Shown piece by piece: positions 40,433 to 50,617 of a stretch of 64,000 nucleotides of DNA. Positions within the stretch are counted from its first letter, which is position 1. Each line of letters starts with the position of its first letter. The notes under the pieces were generated by a model, which saw only the letters and a list, made by a program, of their open reading frames with translations, was not told where the DNA came from and ran no database searches. The stretch is from an uncultured Clostridia bacterium (GTDB lineage Bacteria; Bacillota; Clostridia; TANB77; CAG-465). Where the stretch lies: contig CANQYI010000005.1 in NCBI GenBank assembly GCA_947628005.1, forward strand, positions 1-64,000. The letters are read 5' to 3'. Position numbers and translations under genes: made by a program.

Positions 40433-41194
40433 ATGGGCTTAATTTATGGCAAAAATCCAGTAATGGAGGCAATAAATTCTGATAAAACAATAAATAAAAT
40501 ATATATTCAATCAAAGAATAAAGAATTAAATAAAATTTATGAACTTGCAAAACAAAAGAAAATAGTAGTAGTGGAAGCTGAAAAGTCAAAGCTAGATAGA
40601 ATGATAACGGCAGAAAATGAAACATTAAAAAATTCACAAGGCGTAGTTGCAAATATAACAGATTATAAATATTATGAGGTAGAAGACATATTAGAATATG
40701 CTGCTTCAAAAAATGAAAAACCATTTGTGCTTATACTAGATAAAATAGAAGATCCTCATAATTTAGGTGCAATTATAAGAACTGCTGAATGTATGGGAGT
40801 ACATGGAATTATTATTCAAAAAAGAAATGCTTGTCAAGTTACAGATACAGTAGAAAAGGTATCTGCTGGTGCATGTTCTTATGTAAGGATTGCAAGGGTT
40901 ACTAATATTACTGAAACAATAAAAAAACTAAAAGAAAATGGTATGTGGATTTATGGTCTAGACATGGACTCTGACTCAACAATTTATAATACAAATTTTG
41001 ATGGAGCTATTGGAATTGTTATAGGAAATGAAGGCAAGGGAATTTCTAGACTCGTAAGAGATAATTGCGATGTAATTGTAAGTATACCAATGTATGGAAA
41101 AATTAACTCACTTAATGCTTCAGTAAGTGCTGCAATTAGTGTATATGAAATATCAAAACAAAAAAAACTTAGAAAAAAAATAGTGCTATATTAG
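40433..41194 (+). CDS. rlmB: 23S rRNA (guanosine(2251)-2'-O)-methyltransferase RlmB family
   Basis: LDKIEDPHNLGAIIRTAE, GNEGKGISRLV, IPMYGKINSLNASVSAAI. Confidence 0.92.
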   Translation: MGLIYGKNPVMEAINSDKTINKIYIQSKNKELNKIYELAKQKKIVVVEAEKSKLDRMITAENETLKNSQGVVANITDYKYYEVEDILEYAASKNEKPFVLILDKIEDPHNLGAIIRTAECMGVHGIIIQKRNACQVTDTVEKVSAGACSYVRIARVTNITETIKKLKENGMWIYGLDMDSDSTIYNTNFDGAIGIVIGNEGKGISRLVRDNCDVIVSIPMYGKINSLNASVSAAISVYEISKQKKLRKKIVLY

Positions 41195-41201
41195 CACTAT
41201 T
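41177..41201. terminator. intrinsic terminator
   Basis: AAATAGTGCTA-TAT-TAGCACTATTT. Confidence 0.7.
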
Positions 41202-41204
41202 TTT

Positions 41205-41771
41205 TTAAGACTCTTCTTCAATAAACGCCTTTGCAATTTTCAAAGAAAAAGCTATAGCGTTGATATCGTCTATGAGCAAATTTGATATATGGTTAAAATT
41301 TTTATAATTTAAAGTCGCGCGTACATAAGGATTAGTATTGTTATAGCGCGCATTATTAAAACTATATAGATTAGAAAAATCGGAAAATTGAGATATAAAT
41401 TGTCCAGAACCTATATTATCAATAATATAAATATTAAACTCAATCACTCTACTTAAAAATACTGATTCTCTAATTATAAATTTAAATAAAATCGCTCTAT
41501 CTATTTTTAGTTCCTCAGGGTATTTATATGATATATTAAACGTATATAAGTTTTTATTTCCTCCCTCGTCCATATTAAATGGAACTTCTTCTATACCTAC
41601 TGTGACTTTAGCATTATCATCATATAGGCTAAATGGATGTTCAGTTTTCTCATTTAACTTTGCATTTAACTCATACATAAAACATTTTATCTGTCTTGAG
41701 GTCCTATTAAAAAGGTCAATCACCTCACTCGGTATATCTTTCACGCAATCCTTAAGCAATTTTTCCTCCAT
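41205..41771 (-). CDS. hypothetical protein
   Basis: ORF (track 41205-41807); AAGAAAGG SD precedes ATG at 41771. Confidence 0.6.
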   Translation of the reverse strand: MEEKLLKDCVKDIPSEVIDLFNRTSRQIKCFMYELNAKLNEKTEHPFSLYDDNAKVTVGIEEVPFNMDEGGNKNLYTFNISYKYPEELKIDRAILFKFIIRESVFLSRVIEFNIYIIDNIGSGQFISQFSDFSNLYSFNNARYNNTNPYVRATLNYKNFNHISNLLIDDINAIAFSLKIAKAFIEEES

Positions 41772-41949
41772 AAAAGCACAACCTTTCTTAAATTTTCCTT
41801 TATTCATAGTAAGAATAAATAATGAATTTTACATGTAAGAAATTATATCATAGTTGAATATAATTGTCAAATTTATGTAAAACGTAGTATATATTTTCTT
41901 GATTTTATAGCTTTAATATGTTAAAATTAATTTATTATAAGGTGAGATT

Positions 41950-44262
41950 ATGAATAATAAACAAGAATTACTTGCACCAGCATCAGATGTAAAAAGTTTT
42001 TATACAGCATGCTTTAGAGGAGCAGATGCTATTTATATGGGACTTGAAAAATTTAATGCACGTAGCATGGCAAAAAATTTTACTTTAGAAGAATATATTG
42101 ACTGTATCAAATACGCTCATAGATTAGGCAAAAAAGTATATTTAACTTTAAATACTATAATTTTTAGCAAAGAAGTAAAAGAGGCTTTAAATTTGATTTA
42201 TGAGCTTTATAAGGTAGGACTTGATGCAGTAATCTTGCAAGATATAGGACTTGCAACAAAAATACATGAAATATTTCCAGATTTAAATATGCATGCTAGT
42301 ACTCAAATGAGTGTTTATTCATTAGAACAAGTTAATTTTTTGAAGTCTTTAGGATTTAGTAGAGTAGTGCTTGCACGTGAACTTACAATAGATGAAATAG
42401 AATATATATGCAAAAATACTGATGTCGAAATAGAAGTATTTGTGCATGGTGCACTGTGCGTATGCCTATCTGGTCAATGTTTACTTAGCAGTACAATTGG
42501 ATCTAGAAGTGCAAATCAAGGTATGTGTGCTCAACCATGTAGAATGAAGTATAGCCTTATAAATAAGAGTAAAAATAAAACGATTTGTACTAATAAATAT
42601 TTGCTAAGTAAAAAAGATATATTTGGAATTGAAATGATTGACAAATTAAAAAAAGCAGGTGTATATTCATTTAAAATTGAGGGAAGAAATAGGTCATTAG
42701 AATATATTGGATGTACTGTTGCTAAATACAGAAGGGCACTTGATAATTACAAAATAACTGATAATGATATAAAACAACTTTCACAAGTATTTTTAAGACA
42801 ATCTAAAAGTTATGGCTACTTAAATGGAATCGAATATAAAAAAAGTATAACTGATATATCTCCTAAAAATACAGGACTTTTTTTAGGAAAAGTTATAACT
42901 AAGAAAGGACCTTACGTAAAAATAAAATTAAGCGAAAATATAGGCCTACATGACGGATTTGAAATTTATGATGCTGATACAAATAAAATTCTATATTCTA
43001 GTATTATTACTGGTATAAAAAATGATGCTAACAAAACTGTAACTAAATTAGATGTAGGACAATATGCATGGATTGGTGATGTCAATAAGAAAATCAGTAG
43101 TAACAGCATTATTTATAAGACTTCAAGTAAGACATTAAGTAATGAATATTCATATATTGAAAAATTGAAGCCTACATTTAATGTAAAAATAACGATATCT
43201 GAAGGGCAAAAGTTAAAAGCTGAGAGTAGTGTATTTGATAAAAATATAGTAACCCATACAGAATATATTCCCCAAGTTGCTATAAATAATGTTGCTAATA
43301 AAGATACTGTAAATAATGCTTTCCAGAAAACCTGCGACGAGGCAATAAATTTTTTAATACAAGATATAAAAATTGAGGGCAAGTTATATGTTCCCGTTTC
43401 AAAATTAAATGAATTAAGAAGGCAACATATAGCAAATGTTTTAAATACTTTAGATGAGAATTTAAATATTCATAAATGTATAGATAGTAAAGATATAATG
43501 ACTAAAATTAATGATTTAGATAATAATTTAAATGATATATCAAGTATTAAATTAGATAAAAATTGTAATGATAAAACATTATATATTTATAAGTATGATG
43601 TTAATTTTAATTATGATTTCAAAAATTATAAGAGAATATATATAATGATAAATGATATTATTTCAAATAAAGAAAGTATAATTAACCATTTTACTAATAT
43701 GGAAACTAAATTTTTTATTGTGATACCAAATTATACAGGAAAAAATGTTTCTAAATATATCAATAATAATTTAGAGGAATTAGTAAAACTTGGAGTAGTA
43801 GCTGGTATACTTATTGGTAGCTTTGAACACATAAATCTATGCAAATATCTAAAAAATAAGTACAATATAAAATTAATAGCAGATTATAGCTTTAATATAT
43901 ATAATATTTATTCTGCTAAATTTTTTAAGGAATTGGGATTTGACGGTATAACTTTATCAAATGAAGTTACAGATGAAAATGTAGAATATATTTCTAAAAT
44001 TATTGATACAGAAATTGTAGATAATTATATTACTGTAATGACATCTAGATATTGTGTTATTGGCGCTTTTGAACAAAATAGAAACGATTTTTCTAATAAA
44101 TGTAATAAACCTTGTATAAATAATAAATTTGTAATACAAGATAAATATTCAAAAGAATATGCAATAGTTACAGATTTTTATGACTGTATAATGAAAATAG
44201 TAGGAAAGATTTCTACTAGTTCTAAATGTAAAAATATTTCTATTAGAAAATGTATTTTATAA
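41950..44262 (+). CDS. U32 family peptidase/collagenase-like protein
   Basis: 'LLAPASDVKSFYTACFRGADAIYMG', 'FVHGALCVCLSGQCLLSS', 'GMCAQPCRMKY'. Confidence 0.92.
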   Translation: MNNKQELLAPASDVKSFYTACFRGADAIYMGLEKFNARSMAKNFTLEEYIDCIKYAHRLGKKVYLTLNTIIFSKEVKEALNLIYELYKVGLDAVILQDIGLATKIHEIFPDLNMHASTQMSVYSLEQVNFLKSLGFSRVVLARELTIDEIEYICKNTDVEIEVFVHGALCVCLSGQCLLSSTIGSRSANQGMCAQPCRMKYSLINKSKNKTICTNKYLLSKKDIFGIEMIDKLKKAGVYSFKIEGRNRSLEYIGCTVAKYRRALDNYKITDNDIKQLSQVFLRQSKSYGYLNGIEYKKSITDISPKNTGLFLGKVITKKGPYVKIKLSENIGLHDGFEIYDADTNKILYSSIITGIKNDANKTVTKLDVGQYAWIGDVNKKISSNSIIYKTSSKTLSNEYSYIEKLKPTFNVKITISEGQKLKAESSVFDKNIVTHTEYIPQVAINNVANKDTVNNAFQKTCDEAINFLIQDIKIEGKLYVPVSKLNELRRQHIANVLNTLDENLNIHKCIDSKDIMTKINDLDNNLNDISSIKLDKNCNDKTLYIYKYDVNFNYDFKNYKRIYIMINDIISNKESIINHFTNMETKFFIVIPNYTGKNVSKYINNNLEELVKLGVVAGILIGSFEHINLCKYLKNKYNIKLIADYSFNIYNIYSAKFFKELGFDGITLSNEVTDENVEYISKIIDTEIVDNYITVMTSRYCVIGAFEQNRNDFSNKCNKPCINNKFVIQDKYSKEYAIVTDFYDCIMKIVGKISTSSKCKNISIRKCIL

Positions 44263-44264
44263 AA

Positions 44265-44300
44265 AAATTAGATTAGAGTTAAAACACTCTAATCTAATTT
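44265..44300. terminator. bidirectional terminator
   Basis: AAATTAGATTAGAGT-TAAAAC-ACTCTAATCTAATTT perfect stem. Confidence 0.8.
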
Positions 44301-44537
44301 TCTTTTTAGCACTTTAACACAAGAAGAACAGATATTCTTACCTTTAAAAGTTACAATATCATCTGCCTCATCACAAAATATGCAAGCTGGTGAATATTTC
44401 TTTAATACTATTGAATCTCCATTTACATATATTTCTAGAGGGTCTTTTTCAGATATGTTTAAATTCTTTCTAAGCTCTGCTGGTAGTACAATTCTCCCAA
44501 GTTCATCCATTCTTCTAACTATTCCTGTCGATTTCAT
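44289..44537 (-). CDS. AbrB/SpoVT-type DNA-binding protein with C-terminal CxxC...CxxC
   Basis: MKSTGIVRRMDELGRIVLPAELRKNLNISEKDPLEIYV; CIFCDEADDIVTFKGKNICSSC. Confidence 0.85.
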   Translation of the reverse strand: MKSTGIVRRMDELGRIVLPAELRKNLNISEKDPLEIYVNGDSIVLKKYSPACIFCDEADDIVTFKGKNICSSCVKVLKRKLD

Positions 44538-44562
44538 AAATTTACCTCCTACAAATTTTATA

Positions 44563-45051
44563 TTAATGATGATAAGTTTCGTTATTTAATATTTTAAAAG
44601 CTCTAAAAAGTTGTTCTAAAAGAAAAATTCTAATAAGTTGATGGGGAAAAGTAAGTTTAGAAAAGCATATACTATAATCAGCAATATTTCTTACTTTATC
44701 ATTAAATCCTAAAGTTCCACCAATTATAAAAACTATAGTTGAAGCTTCACTTATAGTAATGTCAGAAATCTTATTTGCAAACTCTACAGAATCTAACATT
44801 TTACCTTTTAAATCTAAAGTAATAATTTTACATTTTCCTATTTTCTTTAGCTTATTTAGTATTTTATCACTTTCTATATCTTTAATTTTTTCTTGCAAAA
44901 GAGTAGAAGAGGAAGGTAATACTTTTTCATCTTCTAATTCAATTACTTCCAATTTTACATATTTTTTCAAACGTTTTAAATATTCGTCTGATAAAGATTT
45001 TAAATTTTTATCGCTTATTTTTCCAACACATATAATTTTTATATTAATCAT
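44563..45051 (-). CDS. rlmH: 23S rRNA (pseudouridine(1915)-N3)-methyltransferase RlmH
   Basis: FIIGGTLGFNDKVRN; FPHQLIRIFLLEQLFRAFKI. Confidence 0.93.
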   Translation of the reverse strand: MINIKIICVGKISDKNLKSLSDEYLKRLKKYVKLEVIELEDEKVLPSSSTLLQEKIKDIESDKILNKLKKIGKCKIITLDLKGKMLDSVEFANKISDITISEASTIVFIIGGTLGFNDKVRNIADYSICFSKLTFPHQLIRIFLLEQLFRAFKILNNETYHH

Positions 45052-45857
45052 ATTAAATATTCCTCATTAGATAATTTTTTTGATGCAACATTTAAATTTA
45101 TATCATTTATATTTACATTAAAATTAGCCAAAGATGAATATATTGAGTCTAAAGCTAATTTAGGTTCGTTGTTATTTTCACTTAAATGTGCAAGTAAAAA
45201 ATTATTTTTAGCTTGTCCTACTTCATAAATTTTTGCTATTAGTCTTGCTACATCATCATTTGATAGGTGACCTGTAGGACCTGCTATACGCCTCTTTACT
45301 GGATAAGAATATTTTCCAAATTCTAACATAGATTTATCATAATTTGATTCTATAACGTAATAATCTGAAGATTTTAAGTAAGTAAATACATCATCTGAAA
45401 CATAACCTAAATCTGTTGCAAAACTTAATGTTTTGTCATTACACTTTATATTGTACCCGCATGGCATAACTGCATCATGTGAAACTTCAAAAGGTGTAAT
45501 TTCTAAATCTAATAATTTGAACGGTTTATCATATTCTACATCAAAAATCTTGTTTGGTATATTTTGCTCCTTTAACATATTTCTTAGATACTTTGCTGTT
45601 TTTATTGAAGCATATATGGCAATGTTAGGATTTTTTCTACAGAGCAAGGGAAGACCCTTTATATGATCGGTATGCTCGTGAGTAATTAAGATAGCATCAA
45701 TATCTTTAATAGTTTTCCCTATACTTTCTAATCCCTCTTTAATAGCTTTATATGAAACTCCTACATCTATTAAAATATTAGATTTATCGGTTTGTAGATG
45801 AAACATATTTCCAGAACTTGAACTGTATAGTGGATGCAAACTAATCATCTGTATCAC
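45048..45857 (-). CDS. MBL-fold metallohydrolase (YycJ/WalJ-like)
   Basis: SSSGNMFHLQ, THEHTDHIKG, HLSNDDVARLI. Confidence 0.88.
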   Translation of the reverse strand: MIQMISLHPLYSSSSGNMFHLQTDKSNILIDVGVSYKAIKEGLESIGKTIKDIDAILITHEHTDHIKGLPLLCRKNPNIAIYASIKTAKYLRNMLKEQNIPNKIFDVEYDKPFKLLDLEITPFEVSHDAVMPCGYNIKCNDKTLSFATDLGYVSDDVFTYLKSSDYYVIESNYDKSMLEFGKYSYPVKRRIAGPTGHLSNDDVARLIAKIYEVGQAKNNFLLAHLSENNNEPKLALDSIYSSLANFNVNINDINLNVASKKLSNEEYLI

Positions 45858-47118
45858 CTTCTGAAATATATTTTATGTTAGCTCCAAGTTTTAAGAATTT
45901 ACCTACAATATCTTCATAGCCCCTTAAAATATGATTTATATGAGTAATTTCAGTTTTTCCTTCTGCAACTAATCCTGCAATTATCATTGCAGCACCAGCT
46001 CTTAAATCATGAGCAATTACTGGGGCACCATATAATTTATCAACACCAGTTACTATTGCAGTATTACCTTTACACAAAATATCTGCACCCATTTTAATTA
46101 ATTCATCAGTATATTGGAATCTTGATTCCCATATATTTTCAACAATCATTCCTGTACCAGAGGCAAGTGCAAGCAAGATACACATTTGAGGTTGCATATC
46201 AGTTGGAAAACCAGGATGTGGCATAGTTTTAATACTAAATGGTTTTGCTTTTTTATCCATTTTTACATGAACTAAAGAATCTTGTTCTATTACTGTTACT
46301 CCAGCCTCTCTAAGTTTTGCAGTTATAGGCTCAAGGTGCTTTGGAATACAGTTATTTATTATTACATCTCCTTTAGTAGCAGCTGCAGCAACCATAAAAG
46401 TTCCAGCTTCTATTTGATCTGGAATAATTGAATAACTAGATTTTTGTTCTAACTTTTCAACTCCAACAATTTTTATTACATCAGTTCCAGCACCCTTTAT
46501 ATTTGCACCCATAGAATTTAAAAAACTAGCAATGTCAACTATATGAGGCTCTTTTGCTACGTTTTCAATTATAGTTGTACCCTCTGCAAGTGTTGCAGCA
46601 AGGATTGCATTAATTGTAGCACCTACACTTACTACATCTAAAAAAATTGAAGTACCTTTTAATTTAGAAGTTTTACTTGCGTAAACTCTTCCTGATCTAA
46701 CATCAATTTTAGCACCTAATTTTTCAAATACTTTTATATGTTGATCAATTGGTCTTGCTCCTAAGTTACATCCTCCAGGTAAACCAATTTCTACTTCATT
46801 AAATCTACCAAGTAATGCTCCTAATAAGTAATAAGAAGCTCTAAATTTACTTGTAAGCTCATAAGAAGCAATAGCAGACTTTATATTTGTATTATCAATT
46901 ATTAATTCATTCTTATTTATGTATTCGATCTTTGCTCCTAAAGATTCTAAAATTGTGTAATATGATCTCATATCGCTTATATCAGGAACATTTTCTAAAT
47001 GACACTTTCCCTTAACAAGTAGAGTAGCCGGTAATATTCCAACAGCTGCATTTTTAGCGCCACTTATATTAACAGTTCCTACTAGTTTAGCAGGTCCTTC
47101 AACAATAAATTTCTCCAT
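45841..47118 (-). CDS. murA: UDP-N-acetylglucosamine 1-carboxyvinyltransferase
   Basis: GTVNISGAKNAAVGILPA; FPTDMQPQ; DLRAGAAMIIAGL. Confidence 0.94.
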   Translation of the reverse strand: MEKFIVEGPAKLVGTVNISGAKNAAVGILPATLLVKGKCHLENVPDISDMRSYYTILESLGAKIEYINKNELIIDNTNIKSAIASYELTSKFRASYYLLGALLGRFNEVEIGLPGGCNLGARPIDQHIKVFEKLGAKIDVRSGRVYASKTSKLKGTSIFLDVVSVGATINAILAATLAEGTTIIENVAKEPHIVDIASFLNSMGANIKGAGTDVIKIVGVEKLEQKSSYSIIPDQIEAGTFMVAAAATKGDVIINNCIPKHLEPITAKLREAGVTVIEQDSLVHVKMDKKAKPFSIKTMPHPGFPTDMQPQMCILLALASGTGMIVENIWESRFQYTDELIKMGADILCKGNTAIVTGVDKLYGAPVIAHDLRAGAAMIIAGLVAEGKTEITHINHILRGYEDIVGKFLKLGANIKYISEGDTDD

Positions 47119-47205
47119 ATATTTTCCTCCAATAAGTTTGCGTGTGACAAAAAAAGTATATCATACAAGATATTAAAAAACAATATTTCGACAAAATATT
47201 TGCAA

Positions 47206-47406
47206 TCATTTTCTTAAAAGATTATTCTTAGAACACATATTTTTTAAGTTATTAGTAAAACATGTAAGATTATTTTCAATACATGCTAATTTATTAAATA
47301 ACAAAAATCCCTTTCCAGTTAAATAATGTGAATTAGATAAAGGAATTTTCAGGTTTGAATTACACAATATACTATTTACTATACAATTAGTATTAATTTT
47401 ATTCAT
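47206..47406 (-). CDS. small Cys/Asn-containing hypothetical protein (66 aa)
   Basis: Strong AAGGAGGTGA SD before ATG; five cysteines. Confidence 0.55.
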   Translation of the reverse strand: MNKINTNCIVNSILCNSNLKIPLSNSHYLTGKGFLLFNKLACIENNLTCFTNNLKNMCSKNNLLRK

Positions 47407-47562
47407 AAAATATTCACCTCCTTATACATTATATGATACAATTATAATATATTTGCTATATTTTTATTTTTAAAAAATTAACCAAAAGTATTGTTTTTTT
47501 ACAAATGATATGATAAAATATTTAGGTAACGATTTAATTTCAATATAGGGAAGGTGAAGATA

Positions 47563-47763
47563 ATGAAAAAAGATATACAACCAGAATATGTAAAAGCTCA
47601 AATCAAATGTGCTTGTGGAAACGTAATTGAAACAGGTTCAGTAAAAGCAGAAATGAGAGTAGATACATGTAGTAATTGTCATCCATTTTTCACAGGTCAA
47701 AAACAAGCTATATCTAGTCAAGGTAGAGCTGCTAAATTCTTTGAAAAATATGGTAAAAAATAA
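47563..47763 (+). CDS. rpmE: 50S ribosomal protein L31 (Cys-containing)
   Basis: KKDIQPEYVKAQIKCACGNVIETGS...DTCSNCHPFFTG. Confidence 0.95.
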   Translation: MKKDIQPEYVKAQIKCACGNVIETGSVKAEMRVDTCSNCHPFFTGQKQAISSQGRAAKFFEKYGKK

Positions 47764-47822
47764 TATAGAATTTAAAAGTGCTTTATTTTGAGCACTTTTA
47801 TTTTTTTAAAGGAGAAATATTT

Positions 47823-48677
47823 GTGACAGAATACAAATTAAAAGATTTAATTTCAAAATATTTAAAACTAACAGATAAATATTCTTTAAATGATTTTATC
47901 AACATATGCTCAAATTATCTTAATAAAGACAAAAATTATATTTTAACAAGTATTGATGTGTTGATATTAGATGAAAAACAGTTTAATGAATTAGAAAATT
48001 TATTTTATAAGTTAGTAAAAATGAACATTCCATATCAATATATTATTGGTTATAAGGATTTTTATAATGAAAGATATATTGTAAATAATTCTGTTTTAAT
48101 TCCTAGAGAAGATACAGAAGTATTAGTTGATGTAGCTATTAAATATATACAGAAATTTAAACTTAAAAATATGTTAGATCTTTGCACAGGATCTGGCTGT
48201 ATTGGAATATCTGTTGCTAAAAATTCAAATATAGAAAATGTATTAATGACTGATATCTCAGATTCAGCACTTGAAGTTGCAAAGCAAAACATTAAGCAAA
48301 ATGGAGTAGAAGATAGATGTTTTACATTAAAATCTGATTTATTTAGCAATATAAAGGACAAAAAATTTGATTTATTAGTTTCTAATCCTCCATATATAAA
48401 AACAGATGATATCTTAAATTTAACAGCTGATGTTAGAAATGAGCCCGATATTGCACTTGATGGAGGAGAAGATGGACTTAAATTTTATAGACTAATACTT
48501 TCTTACTGTAAAGCAGTTTTAGATGATAATGCTTACTTGATTATGGAGATTGGCTATGATCAAAAAGATGATTTTATAGACTTAGTAAAAAGTGTAAATT
48601 GTATAGAATATATAGATACACTAAAAGACTTTTCAAACAATGATAGGGTGGTAATATGTCGTTTTCATCAGATATAA
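47823..48677 (+). CDS. prmC: peptide chain release factor N5-glutamine methyltransferase PrmC
   Basis: IPREDTEVLV, DLCTGSGCIGIS, VSNPPYI; likely GTG start 47823 (ORF track start 47778). Confidence 0.93.
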   Translation: MTEYKLKDLISKYLKLTDKYSLNDFINICSNYLNKDKNYILTSIDVLILDEKQFNELENLFYKLVKMNIPYQYIIGYKDFYNERYIVNNSVLIPREDTEVLVDVAIKYIQKFKLKNMLDLCTGSGCIGISVAKNSNIENVLMTDISDSALEVAKQNIKQNGVEDRCFTLKSDLFSNIKDKKFDLLVSNPPYIKTDDILNLTADVRNEPDIALDGGEDGLKFYRLILSYCKAVLDDNAYLIMEIGYDQKDDFIDLVKSVNCIEYIDTLKDFSNNDRVVICRFHQI

Positions 48678-49399
48678 AATCTGAAATATTAAAAAAGATT
48701 AATTTAAATAAAAAAAGTTGCTGTATTGATGCTGAAGCTTTTGGAGAATTACTTACACAGGTAGGTCTAAAATCAGAGTTAGACGAAAAGTATAAGAATT
48801 ATCTTGCTATAGATAAATTATCAGAATGTTGTATAAAATCCATTTTAAAGGGTGCTTTTCTTTCCTCTGGATGCATTGTAGATCCAAATACAGATTATCA
48901 TTTTGAAATATCATTTAAAAATAAAGCTTGTGCAGAGTACATTTTAAATTTACTTTCAGTTCTAGACTTTACTCCAAAGTTGTTAAAGAGAAAAAATAAT
49001 AATACATATATAGTATATTTTAAAGAATCCGAACAAATATCAATGTTTTTAAGCATAATAGAAACAAGTAAAGCTCTGTTTGAATTTGAAGATATAAGAA
49101 TAAAAAAAGATATGAAAAATAATATAAATAGAAATATAAATTGTGAAACGGCTAATTTATCTAAGATAATAGAAGCTTCTTATAAACAGCTAGAAGCAAT
49201 TGATAAAATTAAAAAATATGGTATGTATAATTCATTAGATGAAAAGTTAAAATATACTGCCTCTTTAAGAGAAAAGTATAGGGACGAAAGTTTAGATTAT
49301 ATAGCTTCAAAGACAAATGGAAAAAATAAAATAACTAAATCTGGCCTTAAACATAGACTTGATAAATTAATTCAAATTGCAAATGAGTTGGAGGAATAA
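48656..49399 (+). CDS. whiA: WhiA-family DNA-binding protein
   Basis: 'ELLTQVGL', 'GAFLSSGCIVDPNTDYHFEI', C-terminal HTH 'SGLKHRLDKLIQIA'. Confidence 0.9.
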   Translation: MSFSSDIKSEILKKINLNKKSCCIDAEAFGELLTQVGLKSELDEKYKNYLAIDKLSECCIKSILKGAFLSSGCIVDPNTDYHFEISFKNKACAEYILNLLSVLDFTPKLLKRKNNNTYIVYFKESEQISMFLSIIETSKALFEFEDIRIKKDMKNNINRNINCETANLSKIIEASYKQLEAIDKIKKYGMYNSLDEKLKYTASLREKYRDESLDYIASKTNGKNKITKSGLKHRLDKLIQIANELEE

Positions 49400-49401
49400 A
49401 T

Positions 49402-50544
49402 TTGAAAGATATATCAATATATATTCATATACCATTTTGTGTTAGTAAATGTTTTTACTGTGATTTTAATTCGTATGCAAATAAAGAAGATTTAATAGAT
49501 TTATATGTGGATGCACTGATAAAAGAAATATTATCAAAATCAGATATATTGTCAGAATATAATATAAAGACAATATATTTTGGTGGAGGGACACCATCGT
49601 TTATAGATAGTAAATATATTGTAAAAATAATGAATGTCCTAAATATGTTTAACGTTGATAAAGATGCAGAAATTACCATTGAAATAAATCCAAATTCTAT
49701 AACTTATGAAAAATTAGAAGATTACAAACTATCTGGAATAAACAGAATAAGTATTGGTTTACAGACAACATTTGATGATGTTTTAAAAAATATAGGTAGA
49801 AGACATACATTAAATGATTTTATTTCTGCCTTAGAACTTATAAAAAAAGTTGGAATCTTAAATATATCTTGTGATCTCATTTATCCTTTACCTGACTTAT
49901 CTTATGAAAGATTTAAAGAAAGTATTGATTACGTAATTTTGCTCTCTAAAAAGTATGATATAAAACATATTTCTATATATAATTTGGAAGTTCATGAAGG
50001 ATCAAAATTAGACTTTTTATTAAAAGAAGGCTTTTTAAAATTAGTAGATGAAGATGAAGAGTACAAAATGCGTAAATACCTGATTTCTACATTAGAAAAT
50101 AATAATTTTATTAAATATGAAATATCTAATTTTAGCATACCAGGCTATGAATCAAAACATAATCTTAATTATTGGAATCAAGGAGTTTACTTAGGATTTG
50201 GTGCAGGTGCCTCTAGTTTTATTTCTTCAAGTAGATACAGAAACGTAAATAGCATTGAAAAATATATAAATGGCGTAAATTCTAATAATTTAGTTATTGA
50301 AGATAGAGAAGATATGGACAGTTTTGATTTAATAAAAGAATATATTATTTTACGCCTTAGATTGAAAGAAGGAATTATACTAAAAGATTTTAAAACTAAA
50401 TTTAATGAAACAATTTTTAAATATTTTAGTAAGGAGCTTGATGAATTAAGCAAGAATAATCTTATTATTATCACAGATTCCAAAATATATCTAAGTGATA
50501 GAGGGCAAGAAGTAGCAAATCAAGTATGGGAGAAATTTATATAA
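49402..50544 (+). CDS. hemW: radical SAM coproporphyrinogen III oxidase-like HemW
   Basis: IYIHIPFCVSKCFYCDFNS, FGGGTPSF; TTG start. Confidence 0.92.
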   Translation: MKDISIYIHIPFCVSKCFYCDFNSYANKEDLIDLYVDALIKEILSKSDILSEYNIKTIYFGGGTPSFIDSKYIVKIMNVLNMFNVDKDAEITIEINPNSITYEKLEDYKLSGINRISIGLQTTFDDVLKNIGRRHTLNDFISALELIKKVGILNISCDLIYPLPDLSYERFKESIDYVILLSKKYDIKHISIYNLEVHEGSKLDFLLKEGFLKLVDEDEEYKMRKYLISTLENNNFIKYEISNFSIPGYESKHNLNYWNQGVYLGFGAGASSFISSSRYRNVNSIEKYINGVNSNNLVIEDREDMDSFDLIKEYIILRLRLKEGIILKDFKTKFNETIFKYFSKELDELSKNNLIIITDSKIYLSDRGQEVANQVWEKFI

Positions 50545-50617
50545 AACACATTTCATAAAATTTGATTTATAGTTTTTTATATGTTAAAATTATAAAAGTC
50601 ATTTAGGGTGGTTTTTT

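Noticed and set aside
40143-40724. Minus-strand ORFs 40143-40388 and 40431-40724
   Set aside because: Antisense to lepA and rlmB; Leu/Phe/His-rich artefact composition.
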